Source of the DNA: Selenomonas sp. GACV-9
Lineage (GTDB): Bacteria > Bacillota > Negativicutes > Selenomonadales > Selenomonadaceae
Direction: 5' to 3'
DNA: 64,000 bases
Assembly (NCBI GenBank): GCA_900116485.1
Contig: FPAX01000001.1
Coordinates: 434,001 to 498,000 of the forward strand
Positions 1 to 8,002 of this stretch are shown one piece after another (the stretch's first letter is position 1; each line of letters opens with the position of its first letter). The notes below the pieces were generated by a model that saw only the letters and a program-made list of their open reading frames with translations, ran no database searches and was not told where the DNA came from. The position numbers were made by a program, and so were the translations under genes.

Positions 1-900
1 GGCCAGCTTTTCTGCGGCGGTGGTGTTGCCGCCCCGCATAGCCAGCACCACCCCGCTGGCAATAAGGGCAAAACCTGGCGCAAAATAGCTGGTGATTGCC
101 TCGCCGAGCAGGAAATGCCCCAGCAGCGTTCCCACCACCGGCTGGAAGAACATGAAAAGGCCGCCGATAGAGGCATCCATATAGGTAAGGCCCTTGCTCC
201 AAAGGACAAAGCCGGCAGTCGTGGAAACCACTCCCACATAGAGCACCGAGCCCCCTATCTCCGGCCGGGCCAGTGCGGCAAGATCCGCTTCAGCAGCCAG
301 CCACCAGAGGCCATAAGGACTCAGCGCCAAAAAGGCAATCAGCACACTGTAAAAAGTCAGGGCAAACACCGAATAGCGGCTCAGCAGCTTGAGCAATATG
401 GACATCAGAGCCCAGGTAACGGCGGCAATACTGAGGTAGAGCCCGCCCAGCAGACTGCCGCTGCGCATATTATCGGGATCAACCACGATGAGCAGTACCC
501 CAACGGTGGCCAGAACCACCGACAACAAGCGGCTGAGATTGAACCGCTCATGGAGCAACAGACAGCCAAAGACCACCATGAACGCCGGGGTAGCTGCTGT
601 TATGACAGACCCCATTTGCGCAGAAGTCAGCATAGTGCCGGATTCCTGGGTGACAATCGACAAAGTGTTTCCCGTAAGGGCCGAAAGCAGGAGCAGTTTC
701 CAGTCCTTGCGCTCGATCTTCCACGAGATTTTTTGCTGGTACATGAGAAATACCAAGGGAATAAGCGCCACGCCATACCGCATCCAGACCAAGGCCACAG
801 GCGTAATAACCCCTGTCGTCAGCCGGACGGCGATGAACATGGCGCCCCAGATACTGCCCGCCAGTGACAACAGTACCGAACCGATAAGCAGATTACGCAA
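1..900 (-). CDS. EamA/DMT-family transporter, 3' end outside window
   Basis: Inner-membrane permease of the drug/metabolite transporter family, probably a small-molecule exporter. The reverse strand reads open from a TTG start at 900 to the window edge (300 codons), so it does not terminate here. An AGGAGG box lies 7 bases before the TTG, which fixes the start. Successive hydrophobic helices and the two-fold EamA pattern are visible, with phrases such as SLAGSIWGA near the N-terminus and TWALMSILLKLLSRYS in the second half. A deleted copy of the same gene lies at 11277-11549. The substrate cannot be told from sequence. Confidence 0.85.
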   Translation of the reverse strand, partial: MRNLLIGSVLLSLAGSIWGAMFIAVRLTTGVITPVALVWMRYGVALIPLVFLMYQQKISWKIERKDWKLLLLSALTGNTLSIVTQESGTMLTSAQMGSVITAATPAFMVVFGCLLLHERFNLSRLLSVVLATVGVLLIVVDPDNMRSGSLLGGLYLSIAAVTWALMSILLKLLSRYSVFALTFYSVLIAFLALSPYGLWWLAAEADLAALARPEIGGSVLYVGVVSTTAGFVLWSKGLTYMDASIGGLFMFFQPVVGTLLGHFLLGEAITSYFAPGFALIASGVVLAMRGGNTTAAEKLA

Positions 901-961
901 TAGATTCCTCCTCCTTTGTTCCTCGATTATAACGCGTTGCTGGTATAAAGTAAATCCAGCC

Positions 962-1013
962 CACAAAAACAACCGGCAGGTTGACCAGTCAATCTGACTA
1001 GTCAACCTGCCGG
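962..1013 (-). terminator. Rho-independent terminator after the MBL-flavodoxin gene
   Basis: A 13-bp inverted repeat (CCGGCAGGTTGAC at 973-985, complement at 1001-1013) is followed on the reverse strand by TTGTTTTTG. It lies just past the stop of the gene at 1046-2383. The inner part carries a TTGACcagTCAA-like core also seen in the terminator at 37366-37389. Confidence 0.8.
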
Positions 1014-1045
1014 CTTACAGAGAACTGCCACGAGCAGATATCGCG

Positions 1046-2383
1046 TCAGGCCAGCCAGGCTGCCAGTTTCCCCATGCGCTCCCCATAGGCCACGAACAGA
1101 TCCCTGAAGGATCCGATATCCTGGCTCATACCCACAGGGCCGAGATGGATGATTGGCTTGCCATAAGCCTTGCCCCCCGAATAAGTCATCATGCCCTGCA
1201 CCATCATGAATGTCAGCATTTCCCGGATCGCATTTTCCCCGCCACCGTGGATATACTGCTCCGTGGCAAAGGCTCCGCCCACTTTATAGGCCAGATCCAG
1301 CTTGGAGCCTTTCTCCTCGAGCCAGGTTTTCATTTTAGCGGTGACCGAAGCCATATAGGTAGGCGAGCCGAGGATAATAAGGTCTGCTTTTTCGATATAT
1401 TCTGCATCCGCCTCATCGATATGAAAACAAGCAGGCTGCAGGCCTGCCCTTTGCACGCCTTCGGCGATAAAGGCGGCCGCCTTTTCCGTGGTATGCGTGC
1501 GCGAATCATAGAGGATGGCCGCCAACAATGGCACCCCCTCCTCCTGTCCGCTGCAGATTGCCGAGCCGGCAGCAAAAGTATCAAGATACATGGGCCAAAC
1601 ACCAGAGCTGTGGCACGCATCCAGGGAACAATGGCACAGATTGAAATACGCTACGCCAAGACTTTTAAGCTCTTTAACGGTTTGACTGACACACGCCTCG
1701 CTGGCCCCTGCCAGATGAATGCCGCCAACCACACGAAGGACTTGCTTTCCCGTCCGCTCCTTGACAGCTGCCACCATATTCACAATTCCCCTATGGGAGC
1801 ATCCTACGACCATGCAGAGGCCATTTCCCTCCTCCAGCAGCAGGCAGATCTCATCGGTAAAGGAATCCGGTTCCTTCGCTGCCCCACGCACGAATTTTTC
1901 AGGGATATGCTCAAAGTCCGTCGTTCGCGCAAAACCAGTGAAGAGGGTTGCATGATTGTCCAGCCTTATCATATCCTGGCATTCGCGCTGCTCGATCCCC
2001 CAGGCAGCCAGATCGTCCGCCGTAAAGCCGCAGCCCTTATACAGGTATTCATCCTTCTCCCGGTCATAGGAATACTTCTCCTGCCAGAAATCCGGGCCGG
2101 TATAAAGCACCTTGGGCTTTACGTGCGCCAGCAGCGCAGGGAACCCACCCGCATGGTCATAATGGGAGTGGCTCAAGGCGACAAAATCCACGGCAGATAG
2201 GTCTACGCCCATCTTCTCCGCATTGCGCCAGGCCGCCCCGGTATGCCCGCAGTCAAAGAGGAACTTGCTCTCCGGGGTCTCGACGTAAAAGGAAAGGCCA
2301 TGCTCCCCCTCCAGTTCCCAAGGCTTTTCCTCCACCCAATCATCAATCAGGACCCTTAACGTGTATTTTGCTTCATATGCCAT
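1046..2383 (-). CDS. MBL-fold hydrolase fused to flavodoxin domain
   Basis: Two-domain cytosolic protein of 445 residues. The N-terminal part (about 1-280) is a metallo-beta-lactamase fold of the COG1237 type with the metal motif SHSHYDHAGG near residue 71, plus GCSHRG and GGIHLAG further on. The C-terminal part (about 285-445) is a flavodoxin/WrbA-like FMN domain with a phosphate-binding-like segment YDSRTHTTEKAA and GSPTYMASVTAKMK. A start at TTG 2398 is possible but GGAGG lies 8 bases before ATG 2383, so I prefer the ATG. Flavodiiron proteins have the same domain order, but their MBL half carries HxExDH iron ligands; here HxHxDH argues for a zinc-type hydrolase. The substrate is unknown. 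A stump related to its C-terminus is seen at 3089-3138. Confidence 0.85.
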   Translation of the reverse strand: MAYEAKYTLRVLIDDWVEEKPWELEGEHGLSFYVETPESKFLFDCGHTGAAWRNAEKMGVDLSAVDFVALSHSHYDHAGGFPALLAHVKPKVLYTGPDFWQEKYSYDREKDEYLYKGCGFTADDLAAWGIEQRECQDMIRLDNHATLFTGFARTTDFEHIPEKFVRGAAKEPDSFTDEICLLLEEGNGLCMVVGCSHRGIVNMVAAVKERTGKQVLRVVGGIHLAGASEACVSQTVKELKSLGVAYFNLCHCSLDACHSSGVWPMYLDTFAAGSAICSGQEEGVPLLAAILYDSRTHTTEKAAAFIAEGVQRAGLQPACFHIDEADAEYIEKADLIILGSPTYMASVTAKMKTWLEEKGSKLDLAYKVGGAFATEQYIHGGGENAIREMLTFMMVQGMMTYSGGKAYGKPIIHLGPVGMSQDIGSFRDLFVAYGERMGKLAAWLA

Positions 2384-2595
2384 GACAAATGCCTCCAATG
2401 GTAAATCAATATGTACACATCATAAAGCATACACCCAAAGCTGTCCAGCTCAGGACTTCTGCCACCCCCGCGAATATCTTTGCTTTTCTCTTCCCGCTTC
2501 ATTCCACTCCCTAACATCGCTATGCAGATCCTGCCAAGGGTCCAGGCAAGATTCCTGCCTCAGCTGATTTGACATGTCAAAAAATCAAATCTCGG

Positions 2596-2624
2596 TTGAC
2601 ATCCATCAGCCTATTTGCTAAAAT
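2596..2624 (+). promoter_or_regulatory. Sigma-70-type promoter for the SMR leader
   Basis: TTGACA at 2596-2601 and TAAAAT at 2619-2624 with a 17-base spacer, close to consensus. Transcription would begin near 2631, at the 5' edge of the structured leader. Confidence 0.75.
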
Positions 2625-2630
2625 CAATAC

Positions 2631-2740
2631 TCGTATCGGACGGCAAGCAATCGCCTGCTTGCCAGATAAGGTGTCCATAGACACCGGAACGGGTTATTCA
2701 GGCCAGATAAGATCGCATTCTTATCTGGCCTTATTTTTTT
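2631..2740 (+). ncRNA. Riboswitch-like leader with terminator/antiterminator
   Basis: Between a strong promoter and an SMR exporter lies a structured leader. Hairpin 1 pairs GGCAAGCA (2642-2649) with TGCTTGCC (2656-2663). Hairpin 2 pairs GGTGTC (2670-2675) with GACACC (2680-2685). ACGG occurs before hairpin 1 and after hairpin 2. The ten bases GCCAGATAAG at 2661-2670 recur at 2702-2711, so the 3' arm of the terminator (2720-2729) can pair with either, a classic antiterminator arrangement. SMR genes are known targets of guanidine riboswitches, so guanidine sensing is a reasonable guess, but I could not match a named class by eye. Confidence 0.55.
2701..2740 (+). terminator. Intrinsic terminator in SMR leader
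   Basis: Perfect 11-bp stem GGCCAGATAAG/CTTATCTGGCC with an 8-base loop, followed by TTATTTTTTT. It precedes the SMR coding region, so it is an attenuator rather than a gene end. Confidence 0.85.
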
Positions 2741-2758
2741 CGAAAGGATTTTAAACAC

Positions 2759-3088
2759 ATGCTAAAAGGTTATCTTCTGCTCGCCATCGCTATCGCCCTG
2801 GAAATTGTTTCCACCTCTATGCTGAAAGCCTCCTGCGGTTTTACCAAACTAATGCCCAGCGTTGCTTTCATAGCGGGAATGGGAACCTGTTTCTACATTT
2901 TTTCCAAATCCTTGCTGTTGCTCCCCCTGGGCATTGCCTATGCGATATGGGCTGGCGTCGGGACAGCTCTTACGGCGCTGGTGGCGGTATTTATCTGGCA
3001 TGAACAGATGGACCTTACCACCGGCTTGGGCATCTTGTTCATCATCATAGGAGTGATCCTGTTAAACATCCGCAGCATCACCAGTTGA
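2759..3088 (+). CDS. Small multidrug resistance (SMR) family exporter
   Basis: Inner-membrane exporter of 109 residues with four predicted helices, the normal SMR length. Glu15 in the first helix (AIALEIVST) matches the essential proton/substrate glutamate of EmrE and Gdx proteins. The third-helix signature AYAIWAGVGTA is present. AAAGGA lies about 10 bases upstream. The structured leader with attenuator directly upstream suggests ligand-controlled expression. The family includes polyaromatic-cation pumps and guanidinium exporters; the leader favours the latter, but this is inference. Confidence 0.9.
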   Translation: MLKGYLLLAIAIALEIVSTSMLKASCGFTKLMPSVAFIAGMGTCFYIFSKSLLLLPLGIAYAIWAGVGTALTALVAVFIWHEQMDLTTGLGILFIIIGVILLNIRSITS

Positions 3089-3300
3089 TAGCGGGGCATC
3101 ATGCCCTGCACCACCATGCGCATCAACATTCCCCCGCTAGCTTCAATGGTCAATTCTCCATCATGGGTCCTGGTACAATTCCAGCAAACAGCAATCTTGT
3201 TTGACTCGATTACACAGTCATTGAGATGCCACTGGATATCGGAGAAGGCCGCGTGCATCATATGGACGATGAAACGATAACCTTTTGGTCCTTTGAGTGG
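3089..3300 (-). pseudogene. Fused stumps of a SnoaL-like cyclase and an FMN reductase
   Basis: On the reverse strand, 3297-3139 encodes a SnoaL/ester-cyclase segment (MMHAAFSDIQWHLND, then VCWNCTRTHDGELTI), and 3138-3089 abruptly becomes GGMLMRMVVQGMM, resembling the flavodoxin end of the gene at 1046-2383 (GGENAIREMLTFMMVQGMM). Neither part is complete, and the frame carries a stop just upstream of LKGPKGY. It abuts the SMR stop codon. I read it as two degraded genes joined by deletion. Confidence 0.6.
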
Positions 3301-3454
3301 TTCCGACTGTGTTAATCATCGTTTCAAATTTAGATATAAGTTCACGTTCATTAGACGTAAATATTTCCTCCAAACTTTCACTCTATAATAATGTTTCTAC
3401 CGTTTTTCCTGGGCTTGCCCTGGGGATAATCCCCCTCATGGTACCACTGACATC

Positions 3455-3994
3455 TCAAGAAATGGTCTGTCCCAGCTTAAAAGCCTGCTGCAGGCTGTCT
3501 CCCTGCCGAACGTCACCTTTTTCCTTGGCACCGCGCACCAGCACCGTACCGCCATCCTCTAAGTTGAAGAAGTTCAAGACCAGCTTATACTGCATGAGGA
3601 TTGCATCAAATAGTTCCGGCAAGGTCGCGGCGCCAACCAGAATCATCGCCAATTTCCTGATATTGAACGCATCACGCCGCGGATTGTGCAGCCGGTCGAT
3701 AATCGCCTTCAACTGAGCGCTAACCCCATAGAAATACACGGGCGAAGCAATGACCAAGATATCTGCCACTTTGAGCTTGTCATAAATCTGCTGCATATCA
3801 TCCTGCTGAAAACAGGGATTCCCTTCCTTTTGGAAACAACTGTTACAGCCAATACAGGGCCCCACCTTATAATCGGCTACGGATATCAGCTCTACCTCAT
3901 GACGGTCACCGGCACCATCTGCAAAGGCCTTTGCCAGTAAATCCGTATTGCCGCCTTTTCGATTGCTGCCCACCAAAACCACAATCCTGCTCAT
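3455..3994 (-). CDS. NADPH-dependent FMN reductase-like flavoprotein
   Basis: Cytosolic flavodoxin-fold oxidoreductase of 179 residues. The N-terminal GSNRKGGNTDLLA is the FMN phosphate loop. CIGCNSCFQKEGNPC is the cysteine cluster of the iron-sulfur flavoprotein/NAD(P)H-reductase group. SPVYFYGVSAQLKAIIDR is the flavin-edge segment. AGGGGAGGG-like sequence lies upstream of ATG 3994. It stands alone between remnants. Likely role is two-electron reduction of quinones or disulfides. The intergenic stretch 3301-3454 shows nothing I can assign. Confidence 0.88.
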   Translation of the reverse strand: MSRIVVLVGSNRKGGNTDLLAKAFADGAGDRHEVELISVADYKVGPCIGCNSCFQKEGNPCFQQDDMQQIYDKLKVADILVIASPVYFYGVSAQLKAIIDRLHNPRRDAFNIRKLAMILVGAATLPELFDAILMQYKLVLNFFNLEDGGTVLVRGAKEKGDVRQGDSLQQAFKLGQTIS

Positions 3995-4016
3995 TCTAAG
4001 CCCTCCCCTAAAATAT

Positions 4017-4298
4017 TCATAATCCTTTGCCTGCCGTCAATGGCACCTGAAACAGGCCATGCTGATTGCAGTAATAATACAGCTTACGAATATTGCTCCG
4101 CTTAAACCTGGCCTCAGCTACCCCTTCCGGGTAGAGTTTCTTTAGCTCATATCCATCCTCTTTGACAGCTGCCACAAACGATATGTAATGTTTCTTATCC
4201 ATACTGTGATTCACCGCAACATAATATTCATCTTCCATAGGTTCTACATGAATGGTATGCACTGAATCAGGTGGCTCTGCTTCCACAGGCGGCAGCAT
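4017..4298 (-). pseudogene. C-terminal half of a zinc-ribbon/desulfoferrodoxin-like protein
   Basis: Encodes a 93-residue segment with NHSMDKKHYISFVAAV, ELKKLYPEGVAEARF and YYYCNQHGLF, a pattern I recognise from the C-terminal part of Firmicute HTH/desulfoferrodoxin-like proteins. The open frame continues upstream of ATG 4298 through AAISCCGIMLPP to a TAG at 4365-4367, so the usual N-terminal domain is missing and the ATG is probably internal to a truncated gene. It follows the FMN reductase on the same strand. No function is claimed. Confidence 0.5.
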
Positions 4299-4597
4299 TA
4301 TGCCACAGCAGCTGATGGCAGCCTCCCCCGTTGAGAGGATGACCGAACGCTTCTGCCAGCTGACCTAAATTGAGCCCAATATTTTAAGTAAGAATTTTAC
4401 ACCTTTACCTATCATACGTCAACACTCGCAGGGTTTCTGTAAAGTTTGACACCCCCAAAAGCACGCTCCTTTGGATTCCACGCCGCAACATGCACCTGCA
4501 GGATTCTTATAAGCATAAATATTTTTTTGATGGCGGTGTTCCCTCAAAACGAACTAGCTGAAGACTACAGTAATATTTTTCATTGTCAGGCGGATTG

Positions 4598-4879
4598 TCA
4601 AGCTAAGTGCAATACTTTCTCAAAATGGACCTCATATGGTGTTCTGTAGTTAAGACATTTCCTTGGGCGCAAGTTCATCATAGCAACTTTTCTCTGTATG
4701 TAGTCATCAGGGATTTCTGTTATGTCCTTGCCCTTTGGGAAATATTCTCTAAGCAGGCCGTTCGTATGCTCGTTGGAACCCCTTTGCCACATATAGAAAA
4801 ATACGCCAATCTGCTGAGCAAAAATTGAACAAAGAATAAGACCGGCTTTCTTTTCTATGCTGTCATTTACCTTCATCAA
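4598..4879 (-). pseudogene. IS30-family transposase, C-terminal fragment
   Basis: The 93-residue frame contains WQRGSNEHTNGLLREYFPKG, then MNLRPRKCLNYRTPYEVH near its end. This is the conserved C-terminal part of IS30-type DDE transposases (the N.N.LLR.FFPK and P.EV segments). The rest of the transposase (about 250 residues) and both inverted repeats are absent, so this is a dead insertion-sequence end. It is the only transposase trace I found. Bases 4368-4597 hold no gene I can support. Confidence 0.8.
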
Positions 4880-5091
4880 AAATATGGCACCAATATCTGG
4901 GGAATGATCAGCCTGAACCGTTCCACCATCTCTGCGTCCTCGACCTGCATACCGCCAAGTATCCAGTCTCGCATTGCATAGTTTCCCCCAATGTCCTTAG
5001 CCTCAATAGCAAAGATAATACGAGGATTTTTCAGGTCTACACCCTTGCGGGCCAGAACGTCCCTTCCTAAGCCAATATTGCTTAGTAGCAA
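4876..5091 (-). CDS. Short unrecognised ORF overlapping the UlaG-like gene
   Basis: A 71-residue frame starting inside the end of the 5082-5873 gene and running to the IS30 fragment. It contains GLGRDVLARKGVDLKNP and IFAIEAKDIGGNYAMRDW, which look protein-like, but I do not recognise a family. It has no clear ribosome binding site and ends at the insertion-sequence border, so it may be part of a gene interrupted by IS30. Not confidently expressed. Confidence 0.3.
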   Translation of the reverse strand: MLLSNIGLGRDVLARKGVDLKNPRIIFAIEAKDIGGNYAMRDWILGGMQVEDAEMVERFRLIIPQILVPYF

Positions 5092-5873
5092 AGGCTTTCG
5101 CCATCGCCAGGCATATCATAATTTTCCACATGACGGGCCATGAGCAGGGAACGCATCGTATGACGGGTAATGGTAGCATGAGCAACATTATCCAAATGCG
5201 TAAGATAAAGTCTAGCCTGCGGTGCTTCCATGGCCACAGACCAAACATCCTCATCATTCATAATCAAACGGCCATTTTCTACCAATTCAGCAGCAGAACA
5301 GTTAAGGGCAATAACCTCCGGGCTGAACTTGCGAATATTTTCCTGCACTTCAGGATACCAAACTGTATCCCCAGCCAGATAGAACGTTTTCTCCTTAGGG
5401 GAGGTAAACATGATTCCCATGGTTTCACCACAAGGAACTACAGTTCCATGACGAGCAGGCACCTGCGTCAGCCTTGCCGCACCAAAATCCATCCCCTCAC
5501 AGAAAAGGACGATAATCTTCCTAAAGCCAGATTTCTCGAAAACAGCTGCATCTTCCTCATTTTGACAGATGACTGGTACATTTTTATCTAAAGGAGCCCC
5601 CACTGTGCCATCCATTGCCATATCAATGTGGTCCGGATGAATATGCGTTACCACATAATAATCAACCCCCTGCAATATTTCTTCCACGGACACGGGCAGG
5701 TCATAAAAGGGCATAGCCATGTTCTCCTTTACAGGATCTGGCACATGGAAGGGCATCCCCGGTATGTCAACAAACGACAGCACATGTTTGGGTGACAGCC
5801 ATGGGTCAATCAAAAAGGTCTTGCCGGCAAATTCCAAACGGTTGGTGGCATTACGTATCTGTGTCAATTTCAT
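5082..5873 (-). CDS. UlaG-like MBL-fold metallo-hydrolase
   Basis: Cytosolic 263-residue protein. THIHPDHID near residue 80 is the HxHxDH metal site, DPWLS and AGDTVWYPE supply further ligands, and THLDN near the end fits the last histidine. This arrangement is typical of the UlaG/RomA branch. GAGAGGAG lies 8 bases before ATG 5873; a GTG at 5891 overlaps that site and is less likely. It is divergent from the LysR gene at 6016 across 142 bases with palindromes, so that regulator probably controls it. The substrate is unknown. Confidence 0.88.
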   Translation of the reverse strand: MKLTQIRNATNRLEFAGKTFLIDPWLSPKHVLSFVDIPGMPFHVPDPVKENMAMPFYDLPVSVEEILQGVDYYVVTHIHPDHIDMAMDGTVGAPLDKNVPVICQNEEDAAVFEKSGFRKIIVLFCEGMDFGAARLTQVPARHGTVVPCGETMGIMFTSPKEKTFYLAGDTVWYPEVQENIRKFSPEVIALNCSAAELVENGRLIMNDEDVWSVAMEAPQARLYLTHLDNVAHATITRHTMRSLLMARHVENYDMPGDGESLCY

Positions 5874-5948
5874 GTTAAAAGCTCCTCTCACACATAGATT
5901 GCTGACTTATCTCTTACTGCTATTCTAACAATCGAATAATCCGTCAAC

Positions 5949-5989
5949 AAGCAAATGCTTCGGCACTTGCCGCAACCATTCTGTTGCGG
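5949..5989. promoter_or_regulatory. Palindromes between MBL and LysR genes
   Basis: Two dyads lie in the 142-base divergent region: AAGCAAATGCTT at 5949-5960 and CCGCAAC(6)GTTGCGG at 5970-5989. The second sits just before the LysR ribosome binding site at 6002-6007. They are candidates for LysR binding (autoregulation plus control of the MBL gene). Confidence 0.45.
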
Positions 5990-6015
5990 TAAACTAAAAC
6001 CAGGAGGTGTTTCCC

Positions 6016-6945
6016 ATGAATCAAAAACAACTGGAATACTTCATCGAGGCCTATCGCAGCCGCAATATTCAAGCTGCGGCTGATAAACTATATGTCAGCC
6101 GTCAGGGCATCAGCAAAATCATCCGCCAGTTGGAAAAAGAGCTTGGTCAAGTTCTTTTTAACCGCACACCACGCGGTCTGGAACCAACGGATTATGCCAC
6201 CACACTGCTTCCCCATGCCCAGCGTCTTTTGGATGATTATCGCTATATCGAGGGCATGAATACCCTGGCCTCTCAGTCAAAAAGCGTTGTTACCATTTAT
6301 GCCCTTGACCATATCCTGGCCTACCTGGGGGCCAATTTCCTGCTGGACTTCCATGCGGCCCACCCCGATATTATCCTCAGCGTTGTGGATACCACAGATG
6401 ATGCTGCCCTTGACGGCCTTGCCGCCAAGAAATGCAATTTTGCCATAGTGACAGGCCCTTTGGACAACAGCCGTTTTCATGGTGATGAGCTATTCTTTTC
6501 TCGATACTGTGTCCGCCTCCATAAAAACCATCCCCTGGCCGCCAAGCAAGAACTATCCTATGCCGATTTGGATGGAGAAACCATCATCAGCAAAGGCCGG
6601 GCTTATCAATGTTTCCGGGATAACATTGACCGGTACATTCTCCTGCCAGGATTGAAAGTGAAGATTCTTGGCGAAACAGCAGATGAATCAATCATCACGG
6701 AACTGGTGGCCCAGAATCACGCCATCAACATCGGCTACGATTATGCAGCGGTTCTAAATACCCATGAGGATATCGTTCTTCGCCCTCTGAGCGAAGGCAC
6801 AGAAAAAGGACAGAGTGTTTACCTTATCACGGATAAATACACTCTGCCCACAACGGCAAGCAAGAAATTCCGTCAGTTTATCTTGGATTGGCTGCCAGCA
6901 AGCGGCAAACACATCGTTATACCTAGCTGTTTCCCATCAGTCTAG
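6016..6945 (+). CDS. LysR-family transcriptional regulator
   Basis: DNA-binding regulator of 309 residues. The winged HTH occupies about residues 1-60 (KQLEYFIEAYRSRNIQAAAD, then VSRQGISKIIRQLEKELG), followed by a periplasmic-binding-protein-like effector domain. AGGAGG at 6002-6007 supports ATG 6016; GTG 6007 overlaps the site. Divergent from the UlaG-like gene and convergent with the FMN reductase at 6923, whose end overlaps this one by 23 bases. Effector unknown. Confidence 0.92.
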   Translation: MNQKQLEYFIEAYRSRNIQAAADKLYVSRQGISKIIRQLEKELGQVLFNRTPRGLEPTDYATTLLPHAQRLLDDYRYIEGMNTLASQSKSVVTIYALDHILAYLGANFLLDFHAAHPDIILSVVDTTDDAALDGLAAKKCNFAIVTGPLDNSRFHGDELFFSRYCVRLHKNHPLAAKQELSYADLDGETIISKGRAYQCFRDNIDRYILLPGLKVKILGETADESIITELVAQNHAINIGYDYAAVLNTHEDIVLRPLSEGTEKGQSVYLITDKYTLPTTASKKFRQFILDWLPASGKHIVIPSCFPSV

Positions 6946-7459
6946 CTCGGACCAAAGCTTCGTTGCCCTCAATTTCTCTCGCCCCGGTCACACCACCACA
7001 AAACAATACGTCTTTAAGCTGAGCTTTTGGAAAACAGGCCACCCATCCTTCCATTCCTTTGCGGGCACCACCGACAGCATTCGCTTCTTCATCAGCAGCG
7101 GTTGCCAATAGATAGACCTCCCGAAAGTTATAATCTGTTGGGAATAACGGATTTGCTCTATCCAAAAGCGTCTTTAACTGACCGCACATTTCGTAGTAAT
7201 AGATAGGTGTTGCAAACACCAACATATCAGCCTTGCCCATCTTTTCCACAATATCGTTGGCATCATCCTTGATTACACACTGCAAAGTCTTCTGACAGGC
7301 AAGACATCCCCTGCAAAAACCTAAGGTTTTATCCCGCAGGGAAATCTCCACTACATTATGCCCCGCTTCTCTGGCTCCATCAGCAAACGCTGTTGCCAGT
7401 TGTTCTGAGTTGCTGTTTTTCCGCAGACTCGTAGAAATCACTAATACGTTCTTGCTCAT
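6923..7459 (-). CDS. NADPH-dependent FMN reductase-like flavoprotein
   Basis: 178-residue flavodoxin-fold protein, close paralogue of the one at 20946-21485: both have STSLRKNSNSE, the cluster CxGCLACQKTxQC, ATPxYYYxMCGQLKTLLDR and FCGGVT. Here one residue of the flavin segment is Glu (YYYEMCG) where the paralogue has Gly. GGAGGAGAGCGT precedes ATG 7459. Upstream only a lone TTGACTTGG remains (rc of 7482-7490), perhaps the -35 half of the MerR-type promoter that drives the paralogue, with the rest deleted. Its stop overlaps the LysR end. Confidence 0.9.
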   Translation of the reverse strand: MSKNVLVISTSLRKNSNSEQLATAFADGAREAGHNVVEISLRDKTLGFCRGCLACQKTLQCVIKDDANDIVEKMGKADMLVFATPIYYYEMCGQLKTLLDRANPLFPTDYNFREVYLLATAADEEANAVGGARKGMEGWVACFPKAQLKDVLFCGGVTGAREIEGNEALVRARLMGNS

Positions 7460-7496
7460 ACGCTCTCCTCCATCGTAAACGCCAAGTCAAATCAAT

Positions 7497-8002
7497 CTAT
7501 ACCTCTTCGGCCTGTATATGCATACCGGCTGCACTGTTCATCATGAAGCACTGCCCCCAGATAACTAAGGCCGCTGCACCGCAAAGTCCCAGACCAGCCA
7601 ATACTACAAATTCTATTCCCCAGCTTTCTATAAACCAGCCGCCAACGGTTGTCCCCAGAACGCAGCCAATATTTGCCGCTGTCTGGAAGAGCCCATTGGC
7701 AAAATCTGGAGCCTCGGGAGCGGCTTTGGTTATCCAATATTGGTTTATATTGCCGTTGATGCCGCCTAAAATCCCCCACAGAATGACCACTGCCCCCATA
7801 AACGGCCAGGCACTGCCACCGCCAAACATAACCCCATACAGCATAGCCGTAACCAAGGGAAATGCCTTAATCACTGGCAACGGACGTATGGTCAGGAGGT
7901 TGCCCGCCAGCACGCTGCCGAAGATATTGCAAAGACCGCCACCACATTGCACAAGGTAAACAGTCCCCAAAAAAACATCACGTGCTTTCGGTTAAATCTG
8001 GA
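7497..8002 (-). pseudogene. Deleted MFS transporter copy
   Basis: The reverse frame matches the C-terminal 40 percent of the intact transporter at 22914-24107: AGNLLTIRPLPVIKAFPL, GGINGNINQYW, APEAPDFANGLF, NIGCVLGTTVGG. Upstream of about 7950 the DNA jumps to the region coding the intact protein's residues around 80-100 (GGTAAACAGTCCC is shared with 23849-23861), so the middle of the gene is deleted, and the first 80 codons are missing too. It cannot make a full 12-helix carrier. Confidence 0.85.

Noticed and set aside
1145..2200. Forward-strand frame of 351 codons
   Set aside because: Antisense to the MBL-flavodoxin fusion; no recognisable domain or start signal.
1046..2383. Flavodiiron protein identity
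   Set aside because: The metal motif is HxHxDH with COG1237-like sequence, not the HxExDH iron ligands of flavodiiron proteins.
2631..2695. Assignment of the SMR leader to a named guanidine riboswitch class
   Set aside because: I cannot match the full conserved core of class I, II, III or IV by eye; only the gene context supports guanidine.
4419..4508. Cysteine-rich reverse frame (ACCGVESKGACFWGC, then PCEC) before the IS30 fragment
   Set aside because: No start codon with a binding site and no known family; too short to support as a metal-binding peptide.
7476..7490. MerR promoter before the FMN reductase at 6923
   Set aside because: Only TTGACTTGG remains; the second half of the dyad and a -10 at 19 bases are missing, so it is at most a decayed site.
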